DNA from: a virus
IMG/VR virus record: IMGVR_UViG_3300033978_000457
Location: 36,126 to 100,125 of that record
Length of the DNA: 64,000 nt
Direction: 5' to 3' (one strand)
The notes under the pieces were generated by a model. The model made no database searches. It was not told the origin of the DNA and was given only the letters and a program-made list of their open reading frames with translations. Made by a program: the position numbers and the translations under genes. Below are positions 35,467-42,644 of the stretch, one piece after another (position 1 is the stretch's first letter; every line of letters begins with the position of its first letter).

Positions 35467-35490
35467 TGAGGCCGATATGGCTCGGCCTCA
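35467..35490 (-). promoter_or_regulatory. Strong hairpin between the HTH gene and tRNA-Pro
   Basis: Perfect 9-bp stem TGAGGCCGA/TCGGCCTCA with 6-nt loop, but no uridine run. More likely an mRNA 3'-end stabiliser or tRNA processing signal than a terminator. Confidence 0.6.
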
Positions 35491-35497
35491 AGCCCTC

Positions 35498-35854
35498 TTA
35501 CTTGAAGAGTGTAGTAAAGTACTGAGCAGCTTTGCCAGTTAGTTTGCTAATGACTTCTTCATTAACTTCTTTGCCAGCAGCTTCAATAGCTGCGGTAAGC
35601 GCCGCATGAGCAGATTCTTTGGAAACGCGAGTTCCCGCAGCTTTCGTTCCACTCTCTTTATCAGCTTTCTTAGCTGGGGTACCTTTCGTCACATAAACAC
35701 CTGCTTTTGACAGGATCATGCGAACAGAGTTAGGTGTGAATCCCATGTTCTCCGCAACATCAGCAACAATTTGCACTGAAGTTTCAGGGGTAGGATCTTG
35801 GTCTAGATACTGCTTAATAGCATCAGCTTTAAGTTCGTCGTTCCAGGTTGACAA
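35498..35854 (-). CDS. HTH DNA-binding protein, D5-like
   Basis: 118 residues from TTG 35854, which has AAGGAG upstream. N-terminal HTH: IVADVAENMGFTPNSVRMIL followed by SKAGVYV; then a Lys/Ala linker and a helical C-terminus. The HTH resembles the modules of the 14945-15667 protein. Has its own class promoter. Probably a transcription regulator. Confidence 0.7.
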   Translation of the reverse strand: MSTWNDELKADAIKQYLDQDPTPETSVQIVADVAENMGFTPNSVRMILSKAGVYVTKGTPAKKADKESGTKAAGTRVSKESAHAALTAAIEAAGKEVNEEVISKLTGKAAQYFTTLFK

Positions 35855-35882
35855 TGTAGTTTACTCCTTGATTGTTATGAAC

Positions 35883-35911
35883 ATAATAGCACGCCTCAGG
35901 TTTGAGGTCAA
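35883..35911 (-). promoter_or_regulatory. Sigma70-like promoter for the HTH gene
   Basis: -35 TTGACC (35906-35911), 17-bp spacer, -10 TATTAT (35883-35888), upstream box AAAAAATAGCTC. The box lies in the end of the preceding gene. Confidence 0.87.
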
Positions 35912-35914
35912 GAG

Positions 35915-36577
35915 CTATTTTTTAGATATCAACTGTTTAGTTGAAATATATTTACTTAGGTGAGCTAGCGATCCTAGTTCTTCTAGACGATGAGAAGCAT
36001 AGTAGCCCCCAATTCGACCAGATTCTGTAGGCTCAAAGATGTAGCACTGATAGCTATCAGTACCATCTCTATTTTTAGCTAGATCGACTTTAATGAACTC
36101 ACACGCTGCATGGCGTGTAGCAGACCATAAAATCTCCCCCGGCTTAGGAGGCTCTAGCATTACACACTCATCTGGCAGAAACGCTGACTTAAACAGATCG
36201 TCTCCTTTGGCACGCTCAGGCACTCCAATATTGTCTAGAACCTTCTTGATAACAGATGGCCCTCGAAACGTGAATTCCGAAATATCTGAAATTGGGTACC
36301 CTTGCAAAAAAGACAGAACAATAGTAGAGATCTCACTATCAGTAAGTGGAGTATTTTTTGTTCTCTCGAAGTTTTTCTTTCTTCGAGCTGCCTTTTCTTG
36401 ATATTCTTCAATAATATTCTTTAGTCGAGTAGTATTATAGCTGATATTCAGAGCTTCGCAAGCTTCTTTCTTAGAAATAGGCTTTTCGCCCTCAAGAAGA
36501 CCGATAACACGCTCAATAGTCGCGTCATCAAGCTTTTCGTGCTCTTTTTTCTTTACGCCTTTTTTGTTGGCGGCCAT
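35915..36577 (-). CDS. HTH-containing DNA-binding protein
   Basis: 220 residues. Lys-rich N-terminus, then two HTH-like units: SKKEACEALNISYNTTRLKN and a second near YPISDISEFTFRGPSVIKKV. C-terminal half has a beta-rich domain (CVMLEPPKPGEILWSATR). Possibly a phage transcription regulator related to T5-group proteins; no exact family. Confidence 0.7.
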   Translation of the reverse strand: MAANKKGVKKKEHEKLDDATIERVIGLLEGEKPISKKEACEALNISYNTTRLKNIIEEYQEKAARRKKNFERTKNTPLTDSEISTIVLSFLQGYPISDISEFTFRGPSVIKKVLDNIGVPERAKGDDLFKSAFLPDECVMLEPPKPGEILWSATRHAACEFIKVDLAKNRDGTDSYQCYIFEPTESGRIGGYYASHRLEELGSLAHLSKYISTKQLISKK

Positions 36578-36804
36578 GTTCTAGTTCTCCATACTAGTTC
36601 AATTACTTCCATACTAGTATCATCCGGGTGACCTTCTGTGCTTAATTCCCACATATGGTACTTGTTACGGATATAACGCCCAAGAGTATGATGATACTGA
36701 ATCAGGTCCCGAGGATTGCAGGTAAAGAATCTGCGTAAGTCGTCCCCAGTCCAAGTTTCCATGATTTCATCATACACCTCTTTAGCGATGAAGTCAAGAG
36801 TCAT
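36553..36804 (-). CDS. DUF6794-like small protein
   Basis: 83 residues. NPRDLIQYHHTLGRYIRNKYHMWEL matches the pattern L..FHHGLGR.IRN..GLW of a widespread small phage/bacterial family. Function unknown. Overlaps both neighbours. Confidence 0.7.
   Translation of the reverse strand: MTLDFIAKEVYDEIMETWTGDDLRRFFTCNPRDLIQYHHTLGRYIRNKYHMWELSTEGHPDDTSMEVIELVWRTRTWPPTKKA
36769..36797 (-). promoter_or_regulatory. Probable internal promoter
   Basis: -35 TTGACT (36792-36797), exactly 17 bp, -10 TATGAT (36769-36774), preceded by AAAATGACTC, a variant of the class box. Lies within the 83-residue gene and would drive the 220-residue HTH gene. Confidence 0.6.
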
Positions 36805-36967
36805 TTTCTGCGTCTTCTTCCGGAAAGATTTCTTCCGCTTCTAGCACTGGATCTTCTATCAGTAACGGGTCTAGAATAGTAAATATTTCGTCTTCAACAA
36901 CAGGTAAGGTTGTAGGCTCTAAAACTACAGGTTTTGTAACTGGTTTTTTACCATAATATCTTGACAT
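36794..36967 (-). CDS. 57-residue acidic protein
   Basis: ATG 36967 to TGA 36794. Basic start MSRYYGKKPVTKPVVLEP, then strongly acidic (EAEEIFPEEDAEND). Exactly abuts the upstream gene and overlaps the downstream ATG. Disordered; possible nucleic-acid mimic or adaptor, speculative. Confidence 0.6.
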   Translation of the reverse strand: MSRYYGKKPVTKPVVLEPTTLPVVEDEIFTILDPLLIEDPVLEAEEIFPEEDAENDS

Positions 36968-37480
36968 TTATTTTTCCATAGTTTCGTCGTCATCTACAGG
37001 AAGGTCGTCTTTCCCAATTCCGCGAAGCTGCATGGTCATTAGCGCTAGAGCATTCCAGGCTACATGACCCAAGTGATGACATTTAGTTTCTTTGTCGTAT
37101 TGTTCTCCGCTTACCCAAGCATCTAAGTGCCTGTGCAAGCTTCCTAGAGTTTCGGACCAGCTCAGTCCTTTTTCCCAGTTGCGAGGCTCGTATTTATTTG
37201 CGCCTACTGTAAGAATCTGCGCTAGTGATCGAATCCACGATTGTGGAATAAGATCAAAGCGTGTTTTGCCAGTATTAAAGCGCATACCTAGGTTTGTTTT
37301 TTTAGCGGCTTCTTGTTCCCACGGGAGTAGATCCCGTTCATTTACTAGAACCCACATTTTTCCGTTCCAGGTTAGTTCTTCTTCATCCAGATTTTGAGCT
37401 GCTTCCGCTAATGCGCCTCCACGTGGTTTGGTGTCCCCGTGTTTGAGATTAGGTATCATTCTCATAAAATTACTTCCCAT
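36968..37480 (-). CDS. dATP/dGTP diphosphohydrolase-like protein
   Basis: 170 residues. Core: NTGKTRFDLIPQSW...ILTVGANKYEPRNWEKG...SLHRHLDAWVSGE...CHHLGHVAWNALALM. This is the DUF5664/PF18909 pattern, MazG-like all-alpha pyrophosphohydrolases including MazZ, which act on purine dNTPs. Here it most likely trims dNTP pools; no purZ-type gene is visible nearby, so base-Z synthesis is not indicated. Confidence 0.8.
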   Translation of the reverse strand: MGSNFMRMIPNLKHGDTKPRGGALAEAAQNLDEEELTWNGKMWVLVNERDLLPWEQEAAKKTNLGMRFNTGKTRFDLIPQSWIRSLAQILTVGANKYEPRNWEKGLSWSETLGSLHRHLDAWVSGEQYDKETKCHHLGHVAWNALALMTMQLRGIGKDDLPVDDDETMEK

Positions 37481-37695
37481 TTAGTTTCGAGGTTAAGAGT
37501 GCGCCAGCCTTCTTTTTCAATATCGTATACTACGATATGATTTTCATTCTTCTGGCCCGTAGATGTCCCATTCACTTCCGGAATCAGATCCGGCTTCAGT
37601 GTACAGAACATCTTTCTTGTGCTTCCGTCCTTTTTTACGAACGAGATCGTCAGCTCTTTTTCTCGCAACAAATTTAAGAGGTTTTCTTTGTTCAT
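37462..37695 (-). CDS. DUF2693 SH3-barrel-like protein
   Basis: 77 residues from ATG 37695 with AAGGTG upstream. ELTISFVKKDGSTRKMFCTL...DLIPE and VVYDIEKEGWRTLNLE match the DUF2693 pattern. It overlaps the next gene by 152 nt in a different frame, unusually long. Confidence 0.75.
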   Translation of the reverse strand: MNKENLLNLLREKELTISFVKKDGSTRKMFCTLKPDLIPEVNGTSTGQKNENHIVVYDIEKEGWRTLNLETKWEVIL

Positions 37696-37876
37696 TTGGC
37701 ACCTTAAAATAATTAGCCGCTCGGATGAGCATTTTGTAGTCTTTAATATCACCTTTTAGAGGCACTTCTGCGCTATGAAGATAGACCTCTAAATTATCTG
37801 CAAGTGCATCTAGGCGTGCGACAACAATTTTATCTGCTTCGTCGCCGTCTAAAGACACTTCTACAGTCATTTTCAT
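37544..37876 (-). CDS. Hypothetical protein overlapping the DUF2693 gene
   Basis: 110 residues from ATG 37876 (GGAG upstream). The first 60 residues (MKMTVEVSLDGDEADKIVVA...) resemble a common small phage protein whose usual end is near FKVPNE; beyond that, 50 residues are read through the DUF2693 gene out of frame and are basic (RKRADDLVRKKGRKHKK). Confidence 0.7.
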   Translation of the reverse strand: MKMTVEVSLDGDEADKIVVARLDALADNLEVYLHSAEVPLKGDIKDYKMLIRAANYFKVPNEQRKPLKFVARKRADDLVRKKGRKHKKDVLYTEAGSDSGSEWDIYGPEE

Positions 37877-37886
37877 TTTAATCTCC

Positions 37887-37917
37887 AAGAAAGGCTTGCC
37901 CGCTTTCGCGGGCAAGC
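37887..37917 (-). terminator. Terminator after the beta-barrel gene
   Basis: 10-bp perfect stem GCTTGCCCGC/GCGGGCAAGC with GAAA tetraloop followed by CTTTCTT on the minus strand, 8 nt after the stop at 37925. Confidence 0.9.
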
Positions 37918-37924
37918 TTGTTAA

Positions 37925-38467
37925 TTAGAATTTACGAACTAGGTCTACGCCGAATCCGGTAGTCTTAACATTCTTCTCGTCCCAGACCATAACGCTGCCG
38001 CCAACTTTTAGCTGGTCGTTAACTGTATAGAACACTGTTCCACGTAGGCGGTCTAGGTTCTTACCGCCGCTAGGATCACGAACGCGGTAAGCTGCTTCCC
38101 AGCTATACTGTTCGTCGATTTTGCCGAAAGCACCAACTTCTGCACCTACGAAGCTGCGATTGCTGCCTTCTGTAGTTACGCCTAGTTCACCCTTTACGAA
38201 AGGTGTTACACCCCAAAGAACGATTGGAGAGTGGTAACGTGCACCAGCTACTAGTTCGGATTTACCGCCGAAGTCATCCTTAGCCATTGTAGACTTTAGT
38301 TCTAGGCTGGCAATAACTGGGCCCATAGGCTTAGCTACTTCCATTCTTACAGCAGCGCGCTGTTCCTTAGAAACTTCTTTCTCTAGCCCTAGAGTTACCG
38401 TTTGAGCTAGTGCGGGTGTGCCGATTAGGGCAAGTGCGGCTACGGCCGCGAGCATTAGATTTTTCAT
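37925..38467 (-). CDS. Outer-membrane beta-barrel-like protein with signal peptide
   Basis: 180 residues. Cleavable signal MKNLMLAAVAALALIGTPAL ending ALA-Q. The mature part has alternating hydrophobic strands (VTLGLEKEV, VIASLELKST, SELVAGARYHS, FVGAEVGAFG, YSWEAAYRVR, LKVGGSVMVW) and ends in phenylalanine (GVDLVRKF), the C-terminal signature recognised by the BAM complex. Eight strands would make an OmpX/OmpA-size barrel. Followed by a strong terminator, suggesting high expression. Possible role: receptor masking or superinfection exclusion (inference). Confidence 0.8.
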   Translation of the reverse strand: MKNLMLAAVAALALIGTPALAQTVTLGLEKEVSKEQRAAVRMEVAKPMGPVIASLELKSTMAKDDFGGKSELVAGARYHSPIVLWGVTPFVKGELGVTTEGSNRSFVGAEVGAFGKIDEQYSWEAAYRVRDPSGGKNLDRLRGTVFYTVNDQLKVGGSVMVWDEKNVKTTGFGVDLVRKF

Positions 38468-38691
38468 TCATTTCCTTTTGCAACTTGTGTTGCAATCCTG
38501 AAACCCATGGTTTCGTCCTCGTGGTAGTCACTAATATAGTCGCGTAGTACGACCATCATAGCTGTCGCAAGGTCGATTTCTTCGCCTTCCATTGCATAAG
38601 CTACTTTTTCGTATGCTATTCGCATAAGATTGTCATCTTCATCCTCTTCAAACATTTGTTCGAAGTTATTGTCCTTCAAGTTCACCGTCAT
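38464..38691 (-). CDS. Acidic hypothetical protein
   Basis: 75 residues, strongly acidic (EQMFEEDEDDNLMRIAYEKV). Helical. Overlaps both neighbours by a few bases. No family. Confidence 0.65.
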   Translation of the reverse strand: MTVNLKDNNFEQMFEEDEDDNLMRIAYEKVAYAMEGEEIDLATAMMVVLRDYISDYHEDETMGFRIATQVAKGNE

Positions 38692-39121
38692 ACGCCTTTT
38701 TTACGATTAAAGATTCTTTACCTGTATCAACAATAAACGCATCAATATGCGAGAAGTCATTGCGCTCTGCAATCGTTATTCGCTGGTTACCAATAATACA
38801 GAGAAAAGGTTTTGTAGCATCAAAGGGTCTAAGGTTTGAGAGACCTCTAGTTGCTTCCTTATATTCTTGAGCTGTATTATATGTAAGGATTACTGGGTAC
38901 TTCATTTCATTCAAGACACTAATCTCCAGCTCGGGACTTGGGTCTTGAGTTACTGCTAGCGCGATCAACCCGCGGGGGATGGGCTTTGCAGTTAGTTTTT
39001 TATTGTGAATTTCTGGAATACCATCTTCCCTGAAAAAGAAAAAAGTATATTCTATTTCTTTGACTTCTGCCTCAAGAACATATTCCCTAATCTGTTGGGA
39101 GTTCTGAGGTTGCTCGTTCAT
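38666..39121 (-). CDS. Hypothetical protein
   Basis: 151 residues from ATG 39121 (GGATGGGA upstream). Alpha/beta composition with FFFFREDGIPEIHNKKL and FLCIIGNQRITIAERNDF. No recognised motif. Overlaps the o-spanin gene. Confidence 0.65.
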   Translation of the reverse strand: MNEQPQNSQQIREYVLEAEVKEIEYTFFFFREDGIPEIHNKKLTAKPIPRGLIALAVTQDPSPELEISVLNEMKYPVILTYNTAQEYKEATRGLSNLRPFDATKPFLCIIGNQRITIAERNDFSHIDAFIVDTGKESLIVKKAYDGELEGQ

Positions 39122-39374
39122 AATAGTCCCATCCTTCAATAAGTAAGTCAATGTACTTTCCTGTCTTTTTAATATTCTCATTTAAAGTATCGAAAGCCTC
39201 AGGCGTCAGCACAAAGAGGGGAGGGTCCGCGGTAAATTCTACTAGCACCGGTTTTAGGTCCGGCGGAGCAGGTTTATCGGGTTGAGCCTCAAGATAAAGC
39301 GGTTTATACTCAGTTCGGGGAGTTGCGCAGGCTGAAATCAACAGCGCTGGAATTAATATCGTCAAATAACGCAT
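39087..39374 (-). CDS. Rz1-like outer-membrane spanin lipoprotein
   Basis: 95 residues. Lipoprotein signal MRYLTILIPALLISACATP with lipobox LISAC, followed by Pro-rich mature sequence (DKPAPPDLKPVL). Its start lies inside the upstream i-spanin gene in another frame, the classical Rz/Rz1 overlap. With Rz it would fuse inner and outer membranes at lysis. Confidence 0.85.
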   Translation of the reverse strand: MRYLTILIPALLISACATPRTEYKPLYLEAQPDKPAPPDLKPVLVEFTADPPLFVLTPEAFDTLNENIKKTGKYIDLLIEGWDYYERATSELPTD

Positions 39375-39696
39375 TGAGTTCCTTATTAGCCTCGGTGGAT
39401 ACTTTTTCAGGTGGAACAGTTTTAATAATCTCCTTAAATACAGTAACAGGCTTGTTTATGTACTTAACTTCGATCTCTGCTTTACGATTTTGATAGTCTT
39501 TTAACTCCGCGGACAATCGAACTCGCTCTCTCATAGAGAGATCAATGGTTGCCTCTAGTTTTTGCACTTTTTCCACCAAAAGTACTTTTTCATTGCGTAA
39601 GCCCTCAATTTGGGTATTTTGATACATTATAAAGCCGCCAACAGCCAACGCTGCTACTGCTCCACCTAAAATGCCCCATATATTAACTCCGGCCAT
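39310..39696 (-). CDS. Rz-like inner-membrane spanin
   Basis: 128 residues. N-terminal transmembrane helix (IWGILGGAVAALAVGGFIMY), then a periplasmic coiled coil (VEKVQKLEATIDLSMRERVR). Size, topology and overlap with the lipoprotein gene fit an i-spanin. Confidence 0.85.
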   Translation of the reverse strand: MAGVNIWGILGGAVAALAVGGFIMYQNTQIEGLRNEKVLLVEKVQKLEATIDLSMRERVRLSAELKDYQNRKAEIEVKYINKPVTVFKEIIKTVPPEKVSTEANKELNALFDDINSSAVDFSLRNSPN

Positions 39697-39717
39697 TTGT
39701 TTCCTTTAAATTTATAA

Positions 39718-39747
39718 TACCAGCCACACCGTAAAGTATGGCTGGTA
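39718..39747 (-). terminator. Hairpin terminator candidate after tmRNA
   Basis: 9-bp stem TACCAGCCA/TGGCTGGTA with 12-nt loop followed by TTATAAATTT on the minus strand. It closes the tmRNA coding piece. Confidence 0.65.
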
Positions 39748-39749
39748 CT

Positions 39750-40075
39750 ACGTCCAGAGTTTCTGTTTCTAGGCCTCTGTAACTCCCAATAAGGGTTACG
39801 CCGCTAAGCGCATGTCCTCAAATGCTACGTTGTCGTTTGCATTTAGTTGTTTTTGAACTTCTAACGGAGTTCATTCGAGTTGTCCACTATTTTACAACGC
39901 CAGTCGATCCTATGTCGCCCCCATCAAAAACATACCAACCCCTATCCGAGGCCCCACTGATAGTTGGGCTTAGCTCTAAGCTCTATCAGAAGCCGTCGAG
40001 TTACCGAGGTATGCTTTTGGTGGAGGCGCCGGGTACTGCCCCCGGGTGTTGCCGCCTTATCGTCGTTTCATACAA
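39750..40075 (-). ncRNA. ssrA: Circularly permuted (two-piece) tmRNA
   Basis: Gene order is acceptor piece, loop, coding piece. Acceptor piece (about 40075-40018): T-arm CCGGG-GGCAGTA-CCCGG, 3' strand CGCCTCC, A73, CCA ending at 40018. An intervening loop of about 95 nt (40017-39923) would be removed. The coding piece starts at 39922 with GGGGGCG, which pairs with the acceptor strand over 7 bp. The tag frame (39840-39796) reads ANDNVAFEDMRLAA then TAA. The 3' end of the coding piece is approximate. It would rescue stalled ribosomes and tag proteins for ClpXP. Confidence 0.93.
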
Positions 40076-40585
40076 CTATAATTTAGGTTTATTGATAATA
40101 TCAATAGAAGCTTGAGTTGTGTCGATGATCACGTCTTTTTGACTAATGATCTCTTCCATGATCTTAGACACTTCATTACTAGTAAGTCCTAGTGAATCTT
40201 GTGCCTCAAAAAGTTTTGCGGAAAAAGCAGAAGCATGAAGAGAATACTGAACTTTCATATCCCGAAGAATTTTAGCAAGTTCAACAACTGCCTTAGGGTA
40301 CTTGTTTTCCACTGCATTAACAATAGTTTCAACAGTAATCACAGGCTTCTTAACTTCTTTTTCTAATGCTTCCTGCATCATAACCTTTCCAACATAACCC
40401 GGCGTTCTATAATCTACAGGCTCAACGCTGCCCGTAATTCCTATTGCGCCCTTTGCCTCATCAGTATAGGACGGTTCAGGAGTAATGTCAAGTACCATAT
40501 TCTGATATTGAGACAGCACTCCATTTCGATCCCTAACTGGAAGGAGCTTTCTAAAAAAATCAGTCGTTTTATTCTTGAAGTTCAT
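40076..40585 (-). CDS. Hypothetical protein upstream of tmRNA
   Basis: 169 residues; basic N-terminus (NFKNKTTDFFRKLLPVRDRN), then mostly helical with KYPKAVVELAKILRDMKVQY. No family. The TAG stop touches the tmRNA, so the two are probably cotranscribed. Confidence 0.75.
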   Translation of the reverse strand: MNFKNKTTDFFRKLLPVRDRNGVLSQYQNMVLDITPEPSYTDEAKGAIGITGSVEPVDYRTPGYVGKVMMQEALEKEVKKPVITVETIVNAVENKYPKAVVELAKILRDMKVQYSLHASAFSAKLFEAQDSLGLTSNEVSKIMEEIISQKDVIIDTTQASIDIINKPKL

Positions 40586-40600
40586 TTTCTTTTCCTTAAA

Positions 40601-41752
40601 TTAAGGGAGCATTTTATGGGCGTCGCTGCCCGTATCATCTTCGTGTCTAGACCTGAAATATTTTCTCAGATCGTCTCTAAGTTTAAGGTCTTCGGTCCAT
40701 AACTGAACTAAGCCCTGACTATCTTTATACGCATCTACAGTTGGATCATATTGATGCTTCACTAGAATTTGCCATCTGCTGTTATAGCCCCGGTTTGATT
40801 TCTTGCCGTGGTAGCCGTGCGTTATAAGACCAGCCATATAACCAACATCGTGCTTAATATAACGCTCAGCACGATCCTGCCATTCTAGTACTTGTTCTTT
40901 GTATTTTGGGTGTACGTCAGGATGGTAGGATTTATCCGCCTCTCCAATAAGCGCACAAGCCATGTGACGGTCGGCTGATCCAAGAATTGCGAAGTCGATG
41001 AGCCCGCCAAGGGCGTCAAGGGCTTCTCTACGAGCCGCCCAGGCGTACCCAGGGTGTCCCTCATCGAAGCCATAGCCACCATAGCCATTATAACCTGGCT
41101 TTGTTCCTTTTTTCTTGGATCCATTACCAGAAGCATTAAATGTTACCTTTCCATGGTACCAATCGTGAATAAATCCACTATGCATTTGCATAGGTTCGTG
41201 TCTTAGAGACAAATCCTGTGCATATGAGAACATTTGAATCAGCATGTAGTGCTGAAGTTGTTCTATAGTTTCGTTAACCCAGTCTTCTCTTGTAAAAGCA
41301 ACGTCTGCATCAACCCATGCTACATATTCCCAGTCTGCTGGAAGTTTTTGTATTACTAGGTTTAGCATGTTCTCTTTGTGCCATAGCTCAAAGTAAGAAC
41401 GTAATTGTAAATGTCTGCAATTTTTAGGGTTTGTAAGAACGTGGGGTCTATCCCCAAAGGCCATTTCTACCGTGTAGAGAATGGCACCTGCGTCTTCTAC
41501 TTTTTGCGCAAATTTTTTATATAAGTCAATGCGTGACTTGGTACGTAAAGGATTAGACACACAAGTTACTACATATAACTTTCTGTTTCCTTTATGCCCA
41601 GGAGAATCAGCCTCTCTATCTGACGCCTCTGGATATCTGAGAGACGGGTGCAAGTGGTTATGCCTCCCGCCTCTCTTCAGAGATTCTGCCCAATCTGCGT
41701 CTTCTATATAGACACCTTCTGCGTGAGGTGTTATAGAATGTTTTTTTGACAA
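40601..41752 (-). CDS. Glycosyltransferase-like protein
   Basis: 383 residues. LYVVTCVSNPLRTKSRIDLY opens a nucleotide-sugar fold; WEYVAWVDADVAFTREDW holds a DxD motif; GHPGYAWAARREALD and LITHGYHGKK are later active-site elements. Phages use such enzymes to decorate DNA or virion/host surface glycans; the substrate is not readable here. Confidence 0.75.
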   Translation of the reverse strand: MSKKHSITPHAEGVYIEDADWAESLKRGGRHNHLHPSLRYPEASDREADSPGHKGNRKLYVVTCVSNPLRTKSRIDLYKKFAQKVEDAGAILYTVEMAFGDRPHVLTNPKNCRHLQLRSYFELWHKENMLNLVIQKLPADWEYVAWVDADVAFTREDWVNETIEQLQHYMLIQMFSYAQDLSLRHEPMQMHSGFIHDWYHGKVTFNASGNGSKKKGTKPGYNGYGGYGFDEGHPGYAWAARREALDALGGLIDFAILGSADRHMACALIGEADKSYHPDVHPKYKEQVLEWQDRAERYIKHDVGYMAGLITHGYHGKKSNRGYNSRWQILVKHQYDPTVDAYKDSQGLVQLWTEDLKLRDDLRKYFRSRHEDDTGSDAHKMLP

Positions 41753-41764
41753 AATTCTCCCTTA

Positions 41765-42409
41765 TTACGTTGCTGTGAACGTGAAGTTAGCAGGAACTGC
41801 TGCACCAAATGGGTCTGTAGCAATAACACGTAGAGTATAAGACGCGCCTACGTTTGGTGAAGTACCAGAGAATGTACGCGTTGAAGCCGTAAACGTTAAC
41901 CATGCTGGTAGTGCGCTGCCGTCTTGTAATGTCGCTGTATAAGTTAGCCTATCGGCCACTCTTACAGTACCAGTACCTGTTGCAGTAGTAGAGTTCTTTG
42001 TAAAATATACTCCAACGGTAGCGCTTGCTGCACCTATAGCAACATAGTTAGTTGCTGTTCCACCAACTGTAACAATAACATAGCGTCTACCTTCTATAGT
42101 AGCTGTTGCGTTTAAAACTGGCTGTAGATCCGCAAAGGTATTTTCTGGAATTACGTATGTCCATAGAGTATTTCTAGCTGCAGTTTGTGTTGAAACTGCG
42201 TTAGCGACTGTGGGCGCTACGTTAGCATCGCGCGCATTAACAATACCTCTGCTGTACGCTCTGCTAGCTCCGCCAAAAGTTCTACGAAGTTGCATTGTTG
42301 TATATTCAGGGTTTAAAGCTGCATAAGCAGCATTTGTTGGTACAGCTGCTATGCTGTAAGTACTAAATGTGTTAGCCACACTTGTAAGCCTGTCTGTAAT
42401 TCGGCCCAT
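41765..42409 (-). CDS. Virion protein with C-terminal He_PIG/Ig-like domain
   Basis: 214 residues. C-terminal 60 residues (LTYTATLQDGSALPAWLTFT...FSGTSPNVGASYTLRVIATD) match the cadherin/He_PIG beta-sandwich. N-terminal part carries helices with MQLRRTFGGASRAYSRGI. Separate unit with its own promoter. Confidence 0.75.
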   Translation of the reverse strand: MGRITDRLTSVANTFSTYSIAAVPTNAAYAALNPEYTTMQLRRTFGGASRAYSRGIVNARDANVAPTVANAVSTQTAARNTLWTYVIPENTFADLQPVLNATATIEGRRYVIVTVGGTATNYVAIGAASATVGVYFTKNSTTATGTGTVRVADRLTYTATLQDGSALPAWLTFTASTRTFSGTSPNVGASYTLRVIATDPFGAAVPANFTFTAT

Positions 42410-42455
42410 ATAAAATCTCCTTATATGTCGGCCGGATAATTCGAGCCTTAATTGT

Positions 42456-42484
42456 ATTATAAGATAGTTAAGTCACTAAGTCAA
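42456..42484 (-). promoter_or_regulatory. Sigma70-like promoter for the He_PIG protein
   Basis: -35 TTGACT (42479-42484), 17-bp spacer, consensus -10 TATAAT (42456-42461). The upstream region AAAAATTTTTC differs from the class box. The leader carries AAGGAG before ATG 42409. Confidence 0.88.
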
Positions 42485-42500
42485 GAAAAATTTTTCTTGA
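42481..42500. promoter_or_regulatory. 20-bp perfect palindrome overlapping the -35 box
   Basis: TCAAGAAAAATTTTTCTTGA is fully self-complementary and includes four bases of the -35 hexamer. It places a second TTGACA on the + strand. Likely an operator or a divergent-promoter core. Confidence 0.6.
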
Positions 42501-42502
42501 CA

Positions 42503-42644
42503 TTATTTTGTAGTGTCAAATTTAATAATACCTTTTTTCTCTAGCGTATCTATTGTATACGATATACCGTCTAACGTGCCTATTTTGTAGGCTAGGGCTA
42601 AAGCTATAGCAAATAGTATTAATACTCCTATTACTTCAAACATG
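42503..42644 (-). pseudogene. Frameshifted small membrane protein gene
   Basis: From ATG 42644, frame 0 gives MFEVIGVLILFAIAF then diverges. A +1 shift within a TTTT run near 42600 restores a 46-residue product (…ALALAYKIGTLDGISYTIDT…KGIIKFD) whose end is typical of a small phage membrane protein family. Either sequencing error, a true mutation or programmed shift. Its stop lies just before the palindrome at 42481. Confidence 0.55.
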
